The translations under genes and the position numbers were made by a program. From NCBI GenBank assembly GCA_028583605.1, contig CM053325.1, forward strand, positions 44,152,987 through 44,216,986: 64,000 bases of DNA, given 5' to 3'. The notes under the pieces were generated by a model. That model made no database searches. It was not told the origin of the DNA and was given only the letters and a program-made list of their open reading frames with translations. Below are positions 1 through 11,080 of the stretch, in pieces (within the stretch, counting starts at the first letter, position 1; the number at the start of each line of letters is the position of its first letter). The DNA comes from Dastarcus helophoroides (taxonomy: Eukaryota; Arthropoda; Insecta; Coleoptera; Bothrideridae).

Positions 1-471
1 ATTTCGGAAAGCAAAAAAAAGTTGTTTATCTTTGTTCCTTATTAATTTTTCACATATCAGACATTTTACCTGTTTATTCTATACTTGTCTTGATGACTCA
101 CGAATATGTCGACAACCTGCACTTGCTTCAGAAGTTGACGTAGAGACTTTTTCTTATTTTTTAAGTAACGCTATTGCTCGAAGCCTTATTTTCTCCTTAC
201 TTAAATAACAATGTAACTAGCTAAACAGTTTTGATGCCATGAAAACCTTAGTGTTGCGTACTCTGGATTTATTCAGCTTTTCAAATTTTTTATTTATATT
301 GTCCTTTCTTCTGTCTGCTGCTTTTTTAATACCGAGACATGTTTTGCCTTTGGTTCATAACTAAATCTTTTGTACCACCACAAAATAAACACAATAACTA
401 GTTCGGTATTTTTTTTTTGTAAATTTATCACTTTTAATGGCATATTTTACCTTTTTCATATAAAACACACT

Positions 472-830
472 TTAAGTAGTAAATACTCGAAAACAAAGAA
501 AATTGACGTATCCACGACAAAATATAATCTTAAACGCTCGATTGACGCCGAAATACACTGAATGGTTAAGCTCGCTATGCTTATCAGAGGGGGTGGTTTT
601 GGGGGCCAGCAGGATACTAAAAAGACCACGAAAATGCCCGGCAAGATGGGTTTTTCCATTCACTAGGGTCTCAGGTACATGAATTTGAACACATTCTGCA
701 CACTCAAGTACTTCCAGCGTCTGCACTATAAGGGCTTCACAGAACATTACTACAGTAATTGTGGCCCTAGGGTCCATGAATGCAAACGAAAAAATGGGTA
801 GCACCGACAAGCTATGACAACGTTTACAAG
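472..830. other. G+C-richer island, possible gene fragment
   Basis: This stretch is clearly richer in G and C than its surroundings. It reads in several frames with few stops on either strand. On the plus strand a string TKKTTKMPGKMG is followed by a stop. On the minus strand an open frame runs through FMDPRATITVVMFCEALIV. K-x-P-G-K-M-G strings occur in ribosomal protein L3 family members, so a decayed retrocopy is conceivable, but I cannot establish homology. It is not annotated as a gene. Confidence 0.2.
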
Positions 831-1767
831 GTAAACGAGTTCCATTTTTTCGATTGCTTTTTTATGTCGAAATTTACAAACTGAATCTACTCTTTGTCTT
901 TCGTTTATAGTTCCCAAAAAACTTTTTTCACCGTACTTCTGTACAGTGCACAGAACTCATTTGTTGCTATTTGTGTCCATTTGGCAGATGCTTGGGAACA
1001 CATTGTTCACAAAATATGTGTTAGTTGACGTTTATTGTACTAATATCATAAAGAACTGACCGTGAAAGAGTAAAATGAGAAAACAGTTCAGAAATTGTAA
1101 AACGTCAATGCTTTAGAATCAGATTTATCTCTTTGACGACAATGTCACCTGTTGCTGTATGTGAGAACTTAAACGGTTTGAATTGTCGACCTCAAAAGTA
1201 TTTAAAATGTTGTACATACTGGTATACTTCGCCAGATAAAGTTCGACATATTTCCTAATTAACGGCCAGAATTTAATGATATTTTGTATATTCACAGATT
1301 ATAGTGAGATAATGATTCAGTTGAATGTTTAAGGAGTTACAGAGAACTAGTAAGAAGTTATTGACATTTGAGAGAGGCCCTAGGCCAGTGAGGTAGAGGG
1401 GCACATGGTTTCGGGCAGCACAAGTTCAGGGGCGGCACATTGGAACCGAGAAGAAACAGATAATTTATTGTCATCGAAATACATAGGTACTTTAATAAAT
1501 ACTAATGTTTATAGTTCATATTAACAGTATTAAAGTTGTTATATTTAATTTAACAGATATATTTTGTTCAGGAAATTGTTGATATTTTTTGTGGCAATTT
1601 AGGTACGGAATACTTGTTAGGCTTGGGTGGTTAAAATGAAATAAATGTGTATATACTAATGAGGGTTGTAAAAGAGGACAGCCATTTAAATTCAGACAAT
1701 AATTGTTTATAAATTTAAGAATCTATCAACAATAAATATTTTACATTTTTAACCCTTTTTGTGTTGA
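831..1767. other. No gene recognised
   Basis: A+T-rich DNA with no convincing coding signal. A small G+C-rich patch at about 1370-1450 (a CCCTAGGCCAGTGAGG string) may be a transposon end, but no partner was found. Confidence 0.4.
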
Positions 1768-1905
1768 ATTCACAACTATTAAACCATGTATATTAACGAT
1801 AAATACAACAACAAATATTAAAAATTCCACGATGTTTTTATAAATATTGGCTATGACCGGATTTGGTTTGGCTTTTAAGCATAACCGCCGATGAGGCAGA
1901 AAAGT
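1768..1905 (+). repeat. Fragment of the 57.84-kb palindromic repeat family
   Basis: The left half and centre of the family are recognisable by order of blocks: AACTATTAAAC, AACGATAAA, AAAAATTCCACGATG, TAAATATTGGCTATGACCGG, then GCATAACCGCCGATGAGGCA. The right arm is missing. Related copies are at 46185-46315 and 57839-58074. Confidence 0.55.
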
Positions 1906-2791
1906 GAAACCCTGACTCATTAATATAAAAAGTGAAAGAAAATGAGAAACACTTTCAAAAAAGTCTCAAAAGAGCAAATTTTAAATTTGCTGAAGGGGAA
2001 TAAGCCATTATTATTAATTAAAATGAAGAGCTCTACGAATTTTTCAGTCAATTCCGGCGAATTAATGGAGGTCTCAGTCGACATTGGTGCCAGTCAAAGA
2101 TTGAAGTTTATTTCAAATAATTTAAATAAGTCAAAATGTTGGAACCATATTTTATATATTAGCTTACAGATCAAACCTTTAATATTTCGTTTGTGGAACT
2201 GGACGAGAAGCTACTATTTTGTAGCTCGTTGAGTGGCCGCGAAATATCATTGGCAACGGACGCGAAATGAATTGACATAAAGGTTATTAAAATATAGATA
2301 AAATCATAATTTTGGCTTTTAAAATACTCGTTTCAGGCATATTTTGAATAAAGATTTTAAAAACTTGTTATTCTAAAATACATAGTGTACATAAATTACT
2401 TAATATAAATGTTATTATTAAAATTGTTTGTAAAGTTTGTATTATTTCCTCTAGTAAATGATCAATGTTGCTTTATTTATCAGTAGCCTTGGAAATACTG
2501 GCAGTAGGATACATGAATGCCATCTTTCTATAAACGTCAAATTTAATGACAGCTTTTTAAAAGCAATAATATTCATATAAATACATATTTTTCGGTTGCA
2601 CAGAAAATGTTGTGAGTCTCGCCCACATATCTCATTAGAGACCACGAGATTATCAAGCCTCGGCCGTCCTTAATGAGCATATATGTAATCTTCTATATGG
2701 CCTGTTGTGTATAATCGCCCCTGCAAAATGCTTTGTTAAAAAGGTGAGATGAAAGTATATATCGTATTCTTTCAAGGACAAGCATTCATTC
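1906..2791. other. No gene recognised (one short open frame)
   Basis: A 96-codon plus-strand open frame at 1942-2232 (start MRNTFKKVSKEQILNLLKG) has no motif I recognise, no signal peptide, and directly follows a repeat fragment. Nothing else is supported here. Confidence 0.3.
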
Positions 2792-2799
2792 ATTTATAG

Positions 2800-3491
2800 C
2801 AGAGGTTCCCAACTTCGTGCCCGCGGGCACCATGGCGCTCGCGGAACGATTCGTATGTGCCCGCCACTATTCGACGGAGACAGAAGAAGTAGCGTTAGAA
2901 ATGTTGGGTCTTTAGAATGATATTTTGCTAAAACCCTTAATATCAGAGGATTTTTGGAATACAGTGGACAGAGAAAAGTTCCCATTTTTGAAAAAAGCGG
3001 CATATAAAATTCATTCATTTTTTGGTTCGATTTATTTATGCGAATCATTGTTTTAAACATGAACTTAATAAAATCTAGATATAGATCTCGACTCACCGAT
3101 GAGCATCTTTATGACTGTTTGGTAACACGATTATCGCCATACTTTCCTAATTATGAAGCACTGGCCAATAATATGCAATGCCAAAAATCACATTGACATA
3201 TTGTCATATTGATATTATATTTTTTATAAATGTTTTCTTCGTATTTGTTTTTTGTTTACTTTGTTTACGTTTTGCAAATACATTTCTCCGTGTGTATGAA
3301 ATTTAAATAATAATTTATCATTTTGAAACATTTTTGTTTATTATTTATTTACAAATTATGAATATAAGAAAATAAATTATGGGAAAATGAGAAGTTATGG
3401 AAGGAGTTTGTAGATTAAAAAAAGGTGGTGCCCGTCACTCTACCGATATTTTAGAATGTGCTCTAGAGTACAAAAAGGTTGGGAACCCCTG
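2800..3491. mobile_element. Non-autonomous hAT element with 8-bp TSD
   Basis: The ends are CAGAGGTTCCCAACTTCG on the left and GGTTGGGAACCCCTG on the right, i.e. imperfect terminal inverted repeats of the CAGnGGTTCCCAA type. An exact 8-bp duplication ATTTATAG flanks it at 2792-2799 and 3492-3499, the hallmark length of the hAT superfamily. It is 692 bp long and no transposase frame is visible, so it depended on a partner element. Confidence 0.8.
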
Positions 3492-3759
3492 ATTTATAGC
3501 AAGAACAGATGACAAGCTGGGCGGGAACACTAATAAATGAATGACAACTGACGAGAAGAGGGATATTTGAAATAAAGTTTGGGATTGGTTCCTGTATTCT
3601 GTCCTTGAAAAAGACAAACATATGTATCCATCGCGCCTTTTTGACACAAACAAAGGGACAAAACACGCGATATTACATATATGCTAATGAGTTACTTCGC
3701 GGCCTAGGCACACAAATAACTATAGTGGAGAGGTGTGCTGCTTAATGCCTATAATTTAA

Positions 3760-4270
3760 GAAAAAATCAAAAATTTTCCAGTTTTAAAATTTCATGATAC
3801 GTTTCAAAAATGAAAGTTTAAAGTTCTAGAGAACTTCATAATTTATAAAAATATTTTTTTGAAGAGAAAATTTCGAGGCAGCATAAAAATTAGCAAAAAA
3901 TTAGCACCACATAAAAAATTTTTTTACAATTTCACAAATATTCTCTTTTTGATCAATAAAAAATTTCTTGAAAAAGTTAAAATTTTGAAACTAAAGTAGA
4001 ATTTTTTAGAAAGTTTTTACATGTATTCAAAGTATAGACTTTTTCTTTCGAAGTTATATTTTTTCTTTAAAACAAATAAAATTTCTCAGTTTAAATTTGA
4101 TGTGTTAAGAAAGCAATAAAATTTTAAAGAAAAAAATATCCACATTTCTTTCCTAAGTTTTGCTTCAAATTTGAAACTGTTAAAAAAAAAGGAAATTTTC
4201 GGAAAGTTTGGCCGTTTTCAAAATTTTTCCCATTTTATCAGAATTATCAATTATTTCTACCTTTTTGTTG
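3760..4270. repeat. Low-complexity A/T-rich array with GAAATTT motifs
   Basis: Degenerate, quasi-periodic A/T stretches with recurrent AAATTTC/GAAATTT and AAAATTT words. It is one of several blocks of the same character in the window (9540-10110, 13650-15400, 19375-19690, 31960-33430, 45360-46050, 46380-47000). Confidence 0.45.
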
Positions 4271-4311
4271 AAGTGAAAACTTCTTTAGGGACGTTAAGCG
4301 ACTAATAATAG

Positions 4312-4391
4312 CGAACATCGCTAATCCGAACCCCGCGTATCCGAACCTCGCTTATCCTAACCTCGCTAATCCGCCATCTCGCTAATCCGAA
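4312..4391 (+). repeat. Short tandem repeat, about 15-bp unit CTCGCTAATCCGAAC
   Basis: Five imperfect consecutive units related to CTCGCTAATCCGAAC. The motif resembles the subterminal region of pogo/Tigger-type TIRs (GATTATCCGAACC), so this could be a decayed transposon end amplified in tandem. Confidence 0.55.
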
Positions 4392-4780
4392 AAATTTATT
4401 TCGAAATTTCTTAAAATTTGCTAATCAAATATCAAATTTAGATAGTGACAGGTTTTTTAATATGCAGCAACCCAAAATAGACCAGATCAAAGACTAGATT
4501 ACAATTTGAAAAGAAAAGAAACTGTTATATATTAGTTTCAACTTTTCACTTTCGTCCGGAGTCCCTATAACTGCCCAACTTTTTTTAACAAAATAGTGAC
4601 AGATAGCATCACCAATTTTTTTACTGAATTGCGATAATAAGAAGGGGGCGGCAAATTTCGGGTGGGACTCGGGTGACAGAATTCCACATTGCGCCACTAA
4701 AATACACATTGATTTCTCATATTTATTTACTTTAGTACACCTAACCAAAACAAATATAAATAAATAAAAATTTTGAAATC

Positions 4781-4962
4781 TTAGACTTCTTTACATATAG
4801 GTAATGCTGTTCTTTCGCATTCTTGAAATGTGTTAAATAAATTGTTAGTTCCATGACAACCTCCATATATGACTTCTTTACATTGCTTTGAATTGTTGTC
4901 CCAAGAAAATTTAGGAATGTAGGCTCTGCACTGTGGTCCTTCTTGATGCTTTCTGGAACAAT
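4781..4962 (-). CDS. Kunitz inhibitor gene A, exon 2 (BPTI domain)
   Basis: Second exon, 182 nt, ending in TAA. The acceptor reads TTTTAG before ATTGTTCC. With exon 1 it gives an 83-aa precursor. The domain shows six cysteines spaced C-x9-C-x15-C-x7-C-x12-C-x7-C. This is the Kunitz pattern except that the last gap is 7 instead of the usual 3. Family hallmarks visible are GPQCRAY around the reactive loop, FSWD, and IYGGCHGTNNLF. The residue after the second cysteine (P1) is Arg, so by family knowledge a trypsin-like protease is the probable target; that is inference. A TTTATT (AATAAA on this strand) at 4722-4727 could be the poly(A) signal. Insect Kunitz proteins of this size include haemolymph, venom, silk and accessory-gland inhibitors. 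Nothing here says which. Confidence 0.88.
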
Positions 4963-5304
4963 CTAAAACATAAAAATATTATTTTGGTCCCATTATTTCA
5001 TTTTCTCTTTACAGTATATTTAGGTTTAATAAATGAATATGTATAGGGGTTTCATAAAACAATGCAGATAATACAAAATGAAGGAAAGCTTACTTGAAAA
5101 ATAAAAAAAATCATTTTGGAATATTCTTGATCTGTTCATTAAATGTTCCACAATGAGTATAGGTAAGTACATATAGGTATAAGTATAGCCAATAACTGCA
5201 TCTTAAGTACGAGGAACATTTTTGCTCTCAAATGTTAATTGAAGCAATTATTGGCTGTTTCTCGTGAGATACAGCCAAATGGCATATTCTACAATGAGTT
5301 ATGG

Positions 5305-5390
5305 AATGGCGTATATTCAACACGAGCGAAAAGTTTGTAGTCCGAGCCGCAGGCGAGGCTTACGTTTTCGCGAGTGTGTAATATGCCATT
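5305..5390. repeat. G+C-rich imperfect hairpin
   Basis: AATGGCGTATATTCAACACG on the left pairs imperfectly with GTGTGTAATATGCCATT on the right. It continues inward through GCGAAAA/TTTTCGC to a loop around CCGAGCCGCAGGCGAGGC. Short foldback repeat in the intron of Kunitz gene A. Confidence 0.5.
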
Positions 5391-5683
5391 TTAAACGTGT
5401 TGTAAACTATACTTTCTCCAACAAGATCATAAAAAACCCCAAATGTTCATAAAAACTTCAAAATAGATTGCAATTTTGAAATGCCAGGCTTTAAATAAAT
5501 ACCTTAATTGTTATATGTAACCATAGCAACAAAAATAAATTACTTGATATCCCTTCCCAAAATGAACCTAAATAACTTCTAATTCGTCAAAAATATTAAT
5601 ATTCTAAACCGTGTGTAGAATTACGAGTATTCTGAACGGGTGCGAACGAATTTTTAGTCATAGAATGTGCAATTTCTATAATA

Positions 5684-5822
5684 TTGAAATACAAATCTTG
5701 TTCCATGAAACCAAGTAATATTAAAAAAAAAACACAACAAAGGTTCATCTAACGCTTAGGGCAACCTTTGTTGTGTTTTTTAATTTTTTTTAGTTTCAGG
5801 GGACAAGATTTGTATTTCAATT
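5684..5822. repeat. Palindromic Penelope-like repeat fragment (copy 1)
   Basis: The arms begin TTGAAATACAAATCTTG and end CAAGATTTGTATTTCAA, and include AACACAACAAAGGTT and its complement. The same block order occurs at 16041-16238, 50651-50758 and 59588-59705. This copy lost the central ribozyme-like core. Confidence 0.6.
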
Positions 5823-6309
5823 TTTAAGGGTAACCAAAGTTCACTCCGTTCTACCAAAGTTTATATAATAGCGTTAGAAAGTCAATTTTATAAATCATTC
5901 AATGGGTTTCAGATCTCTTGGGTATTTATGTGGCTAACTGAAAACCGAGATTTTTTTTTGATATAAAAAATATACAGTTTTGCAGGTTCAGTAAAATTTG
6001 TAAAATCAAAGTTAGTATTGTCATTTCAAAAGTAAGTGTTTAGTCTCTCTGAGACATAGATATACAGTGAGTGTAAAAAGTATTCTTACACCTAGCAATG
6101 CAAATAAAAAAGCGAATTGTCTCGGTTTAAATATATTTAATTATTTAAAAAATTAATTGAGTCAATCACAGGGTAGTAACAGCATTTTATTTATTATAAA
6201 AAAGACCAAGGAAAACAAATAGGGAAGTCGAAAAAAAAATATTTACTTAAAATTTGTCGAAAAGTTCGCACACAAAGTATTCGTACACTTAAAAAATTAG
6301 CAGATAAAT

Positions 6310-7050
6310 GTAAGAAAAAGTAACAAATGGTACTCCACTGGTCTGTTCTTAGCTTTAATAACGACATGAAGTCTTCTTGACATAGAACTAAATAATTTAG
6401 AAGTGTAAGAAGAGGGTATCAGTTTCCATTCTTCCCGAAACGCAGTTTTTAATATTTCTTTAAGTGAAATTTGATGCTCTTAAAATTTGTTGTTAAGAGA
6501 ATCCCACAAATGCTCCATAACATTAAAATCGGGTGACGAAGAAGATATTACAAGGCATTTTTGCCTGTTAAAAAGTATTAAACTCTTAATATTCCATAGT
6601 GTATGCTTTGGATCGTATTCTTGTAAAAATATCCAGTTAATATTAAAACTCATTACTGTTGCACTTGAAAGAAGATTTTTCTCTAGGATGGTAATACATT
6701 TTTTAGGGTTATTTATGGTTCATAAATTCATCAAAAAATGCAAATTTTTCCACCCCTTTAGTACCCATAAAATTCCAAACTTAAACATATCCAATACCGT
6801 GTTTTATCGTAGGAAATACAGTTTCTTCACAAAGTTCAATATTAGGTTTTCCCGTTTTCCCCAAACCACTTGACGTCCATTAGAATTAAATTTAGATTCA
6901 TCTCTAAAAAGTACCTGTTCCCAAACGTTATTTGTCTTATTAATATAGTCCTAATATAGAAAATTTGATTCCTACGATGAAACCCGGTGGAGGTTCTATT
7001 TATGTTTGAAGTTGTATGAGTACTAAAGCTTACATTTATTGATGGCATTA
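6310..7050 (-). pseudogene. Tc1-like transposase fragment, left arm
   Basis: Reading leftward on the minus strand, recognisable pieces are MDVKWFGENGK-like context, then QEYDPKHTLWNIKSL (the D-x-D-P-K-H block holding the second catalytic Asp of the family), SSPDFNVMEHLWDSLNN and FREEWKLIPSSY, ending about 6310. Stops and frame changes interrupt it. The N-terminal DNA-binding part is absent. Confidence 0.7.
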
Positions 7051-7089
7051 TGGATCCTAAACAACCGTAAATAATAAATTTTCATCCTG

Positions 7090-7455
7090 AAGGAGAAGCT
7101 TCTTTCACCTGCAGCAGCAATTGGTTTTAATAATGATTGGGTAATGATCGTATATTTTTACAAGATAACGATCCAAAGCAAACAGCACGGAATACTAAGA
7201 GCTGGATATTTTTTAATGGGCCAAAATGCTTGTAATGCCTCCTCAGTCGCCCGATATTAATTTTACAGTGCATATGCAGGATTATCTTACCAAAAAAATT
7301 CAAGAGCAACAAATTTCAAGTAAAAAAACATTGAAAACAGCTTTTCGAGAAGAATGGGCCTTGATGTCCTCTTCTTACACTTCTAAAAATTAGTTAGTTT
7401 TGTGCCAAGAAGATTCCATGGCAGCATTAAAGCTAAGAGCAGATTAATGAAGTAT
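7090..7455 (+). pseudogene. Tc1-like transposase fragment, right arm
   Basis: The plus-strand frame shows QDNDPKQTARNTKSWIFF, then PPQSPDINF, KTAFREEWALMSSSYT and a run of interrupted codons. It mirrors the left arm and ends before the right TIR. It is non-functional because of stops, frameshifts and the missing N-terminus. Confidence 0.7.
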
Positions 7456-8249
7456 TAATTGTTACTGTTTCTTATATTTATCTGTTAATTTTTGAAATGT
7501 ACGAATACTTTTGTGCGGACTTTTGGATAACTTTTAGGTAAATTTTTTTTTTCGCACTCAGAGTTTGTTTTTCTTTCTGTTTTTTGTCATAAATAAAGTG
7601 TTAAGACTATAGAGTTATTGAATCAATTATTTTTTTTAAGAAATATATATATTTAAACCGAAAAAAATCGTTCTTTTTATGTTAATGGCTAGGTGTACGA
7701 ATACCTTTTACACTCACTGTATGTATACTGCATGTAAATTATCTGGATAACTTAAATAATTTTGGTGCTGAACACTATCTGCGGTTCAAAATTATGTTCG
7801 GAATAAATTTTGTTAGGTGTACTGCTAAAAATAAAACCCGCTAATTTAATTTATTATCCCCATTCATTTATTTACATAAAATAGAATAATTCCCGCGAAT
7901 GTGGGCCAGTTTACACATTGATCGTTTGGGTTTTTTCAATTATAGCACTAAAAATAGGAGTTTTTTCGATATAATAATAAAATCATAAACATGCTTTTGC
8001 ATTTTTTGAATTGAGGATCAGACGTTGGAAAAACATATTTAGTTGAACCTGACTTTACTGCATTTTTTAAGTTAAACTGTCAAAAATATTTCAAAATGAT
8101 TCTTGATTTCGTACAGTAATTTTATGAATAATTAAATTAATAGTCCAAAAAGTATTTATCCTTTAGATTTGATCATTAATTACTGTAATTAACATGTTAA
8201 CAATTACATATCGCATATTATTTTATACCCAGTAAATATTTGTACTCAC

Positions 8250-8319
8250 CTTCTTTAGTAAAAGCCAATGTCCCACTAATAATAATTACAGCTACACAAA
8301 CAATATGAATTATTTTCAT
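8250..8319 (-). CDS. Kunitz inhibitor gene A, exon 1 (signal peptide)
   Basis: First coding exon of a two-exon gene, 70 nt, 23 codons plus one base. It encodes MKIIHIVCVAVIIISGTLAF followed by TKE. This is a Met, a short basic start and a hydrophobic core ending in small residues, so a secretory signal peptide is likely. The exon ends AAAGAAG followed by the donor GTGAGT. The split codon (G+AT) restores Asp at the start of exon 2. The ATG is the first in frame and sits just upstream of the hydrophobic stretch. The exon-intron structure, phase and last residues (FTKE) match exon 1 of gene B at 33994-34066, which is strong mutual support. The product is expected outside the cell. No transcript evidence is available here. 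Confidence 0.82.
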
Positions 8320-8432
8320 TTTGGATTTTTTGAAAACAAGACTAATTATATGAATTCTTCTTCAAAACACTTTATGAACATCAGATATCAAAAGTTGTGC
8401 TGTTGTCAACTTTATGACTTTAAGCTACTTGC

Positions 8433-8440
8433 ATTTATAT
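8433..8440 (-). promoter_or_regulatory. Possible TATA box of Kunitz gene A
   Basis: TATAAATG on the minus strand lies about 114 bp upstream of the ATG of gene A, leaving room for a short 5' UTR. Position and match are reasonable, but A+T-rich DNA produces such strings often. Confidence 0.3.
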
Positions 8441-9539
8441 TGCTGTATTCTCAATGAAACGTAATATATAAACCGACAAATGAATTAGCATCACATAGGG
8501 GAAATACAAATTTACAATAATCATGAGTTAAACAGAAATAAATCGGGAAGCTGTGCAATGTTTAATATTTATTTTTTTTGTGAACAAAACAACATTCTAG
8601 AACATTCTGCTAAAGTGATAATTTTTACTTACTGTGACAAAACACGTTTCAGCTTTAACATTTATTTTTATCACAATAAACAAAGACAGATAAAGAACGA
8701 TTTTTGCAATTACTGACAATAGGAAAATTCTACTAGTTGATACAATAGAAACAAAAACAATAGGACTCGTGAATGTAAGGTTGATAACTTGGGTGGCATT
8801 GACTCATCGCAATTTGTCCTGTGATATTAAAATTGTCTATACAGGCTGTAACAAATTCCCTTTTTACTACAGGGATCTCGAAAGTGGTAAGAGATATAGC
8901 ATCGGTTAAATTCGGGCAAAGTTTTCACCATTTGGCGACAATTACATAATATGCCGTCGGGAAATCTAAAATATCTCTTGCCGCTCGAGATTTTGAAAAA
9001 AAGGAAAATTTTGAATTTTTGTTTTTATTTTTTCTTGACTTTATTTGAAGAGTAATTGAAAAATTAGTAACACTTTTTTATTGGCGCTCTTTATTCTTCA
9101 CAAGAGAGCCTAAAATGGTTCTTTTATTAGACGTTTCGTCTTTTCGCTAGCATTATCAAGTAGGTTATTTTAAATAGGGACCTGTAATTTTTACTGCTCC
9201 CTTATAAAACTTTTTTATCCCCGATTTTACTAATGTATTTAATTTTTATGTGACTTATCGTTTCGTAAGTGACAACTATCATCAAGAAAAGAAACTTTCT
9301 TTTTAGATTAAGGTATTTTGTTTTTTTCCATAATAGATAACCAGAATTTAATAAAAGGTGACAAACGAAACGTGATAGTTAGCTTTTTGTTTTTTATTTG
9401 TTATTCTAAATATATACAGGTTGAACCAAATTTGATTTCCACTACAGGGATCGTAAACTATTAGATAAAAGGAAGTTTAAATGGGTGAAGTAGTGCAGAA
9501 TTTAAAGTCGAACAATATTTCGCTGAGATAAATTTCAAT
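8441..9539. other. No gene recognised
   Basis: A+T-rich DNA upstream of Kunitz gene A. Two short strings containing CACTACAGGGATC (near 8860 and 9440) may be MITE ends, but no inverted partners could be defined. Confidence 0.35.
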
Positions 9540-10110
9540 TCGCCTTGACTTTATTTATTTATTTTCGAATTTGACTTACCAGAAATTTTGAATGATTTTA
9601 TAAGATTTAAATTTTTAAGACAAAGTCCATATTTAGTGTTTCTGGAAATTTAAACTTCTTTTATAAAATTCGTTTTTTTTTATTTCAAATTTATTCCTAA
9701 ATTTTTTTACCTTTTTCCACTAAAGTAAAGCGATCTCTCCAAAATTCTGAATTTTTATCTTCAAGTTCGTCAGTTATTTTTTTTAAATTTCGCAATTTCT
9801 CAAAATTCGTTTTTTGTAAAAATTTCGACTGTTTTCAAAATTCTAATTTTTGCAAATTTCGTCTTATTAACCAAAATGCGACTTTTTGAAACTTGGGCGA
9901 TATTTTGATAAAAAAGCAAAAATTTTGAGAAAAATATTTATTTGGAGATTTTGAAAAATATTTTTTGGAAAATTTTTAAAAAGACAAAGGTAGTTTTTTT
10001 GAAAATTTCAAATTTATTCTCAAATGTTTTCTTAATCTGACTTTCTCTAAAAATGTCAATTATATTTTGAAAGTAACGACTTTTTCATCAAAAGTCGTCT
10101 TTTCCCAAAT
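9540..10110. repeat. T/C-rich low-complexity array sharing a block with 14.48 kb
   Basis: The segment from about 9565 to 9670 (starting GAATTTGACTTACCAGAAAT, later GTGTTTCTGGAAATTTA) is clearly homologous to 14478-14580. So these arrays are duplicated or dispersed repeats and not merely random A+T sequence. Confidence 0.55.
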
Positions 10111-11080
10111 TTGATGTTTTAGTTACACTGGTCAACACTGATTTTGTCACACGAACTCTGGTAGGTAATTGTGTTTGGACTGCCTATCCCTATGATAAAA
10201 CCGTTCTTATTTTTTTCGTCACCCCCAATTTTCTTGTGACAAGGGAAAATTTATTTTTGGAAAAGTAGTCCTCCCAAATATTGTTCCTTTTTATTTAGGT
10301 TCATATATTATTTACTTCCTAAAGGATTTTATCAGAAATAAAACATAATATCATGATCATATTAATTCTTCATTTAAAGTCTTTTTTTATCATTAAAATT
10401 TAGGTATTTTTATGTGAACGAGACCAGAGTTTGAAAAAAATCACAATTCGGAAAAAGTTTGTCCTACAAGTAGATCATTAATTTGTAAATAAAAAACTGT
10501 AAAGCATTTACAGTTGTAAAGCTCTCTGGTATACTTCTACCACCACTTCATATCAAATTAGACTTTCCAAAAATTTTCTAGAGGGAATAGGTCCCTATAA
10601 AAATGGATTTTTATATTTCAAAGAGAAATTCCCCAGAATAAGTGAAATACTATTAGTAGTAGAACTTGAAAAGAAGAAAATTAGTAAGACTCGTTTGCTT
10701 AAAGAAAAATTAAATGTTTTGAAAAAATCGCATGAAGATGCTTTAAAAATTCAATAGGAAATTTTTTAGTTTACCATAAGAGTGACATCTAAAGACATCT
10801 GCTTAAAAAGCTTTTATTGGAGTATAAAACTTCAGAATTCAATATGGGGATCAAAATTCATTTTTTAGATACATATCTTGACTTTATTTTTACGAATTAG
10901 GGGACTCTGGGGGATCTAAGTAAGAAGAACTGATAAAAGTTTCATGCGGACATTCCAATAATGGAAAAGCTTTATCAGTGCAGATTAAACTCAAGGATGT
11001 TGACCGACTACTACTGCTTGATCAGAGGGACCAATTAAAAGCTAAATAATCTAGAAAAACAAAGACTATAAGTTCCTAAT
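10111..11080. other. No gene recognised
   Basis: A+T-rich sequence without coding potential or repeat boundaries that I can define. Confidence 0.35.

Larger units (their letters stand above)
6065..7719. mobile_element. Palindromic Tc1-like element made of two like ends
   Basis: Flanked by TA and bounded by CAGTGAGTGTAAAAAG and its complement CTTTTACACTCACTG. A second internal AAAGTATTCGTACA direct repeat lies about 200 bp inside each end (IR/DR-type architecture). Unusually, homology between the two arms runs far past the TIRs into the transposase coding region. Both arms encode the same C-terminal part, divergently: the minus strand on the left (QEYDPKHT at about 6620, SSPDFNVMEHLW) and the plus strand on the right (QDNDPKQT at about 7160, QSPDINFTVH). 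The element is therefore a head-to-head joining of two copies of one end. Confidence 0.8.
4963..8249 (-). other. Intron of Kunitz gene A
   Basis: This 3,287-bp phase-1 intron is bounded by GTGAGT and TTTTAG on the minus strand. It holds a 5.3-kb-position hairpin (5305-5390), a Penelope-like palindromic fragment (5684-5822) and a 1.65-kb palindromic Tc1-like element (6065-7719). I see no other coding sequence. Confidence 0.75.

Noticed and set aside
1942..2232. 96-codon plus-strand open frame
   Set aside because: No recognisable domain, signal peptide or splice support; adjacent to a repeat fragment. Kept only as a remark.
6487..6873. 128-codon plus-strand open frame inside the Tc1-like element
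   Set aside because: Antisense to the left-arm transposase remnant, which carries the family motifs.
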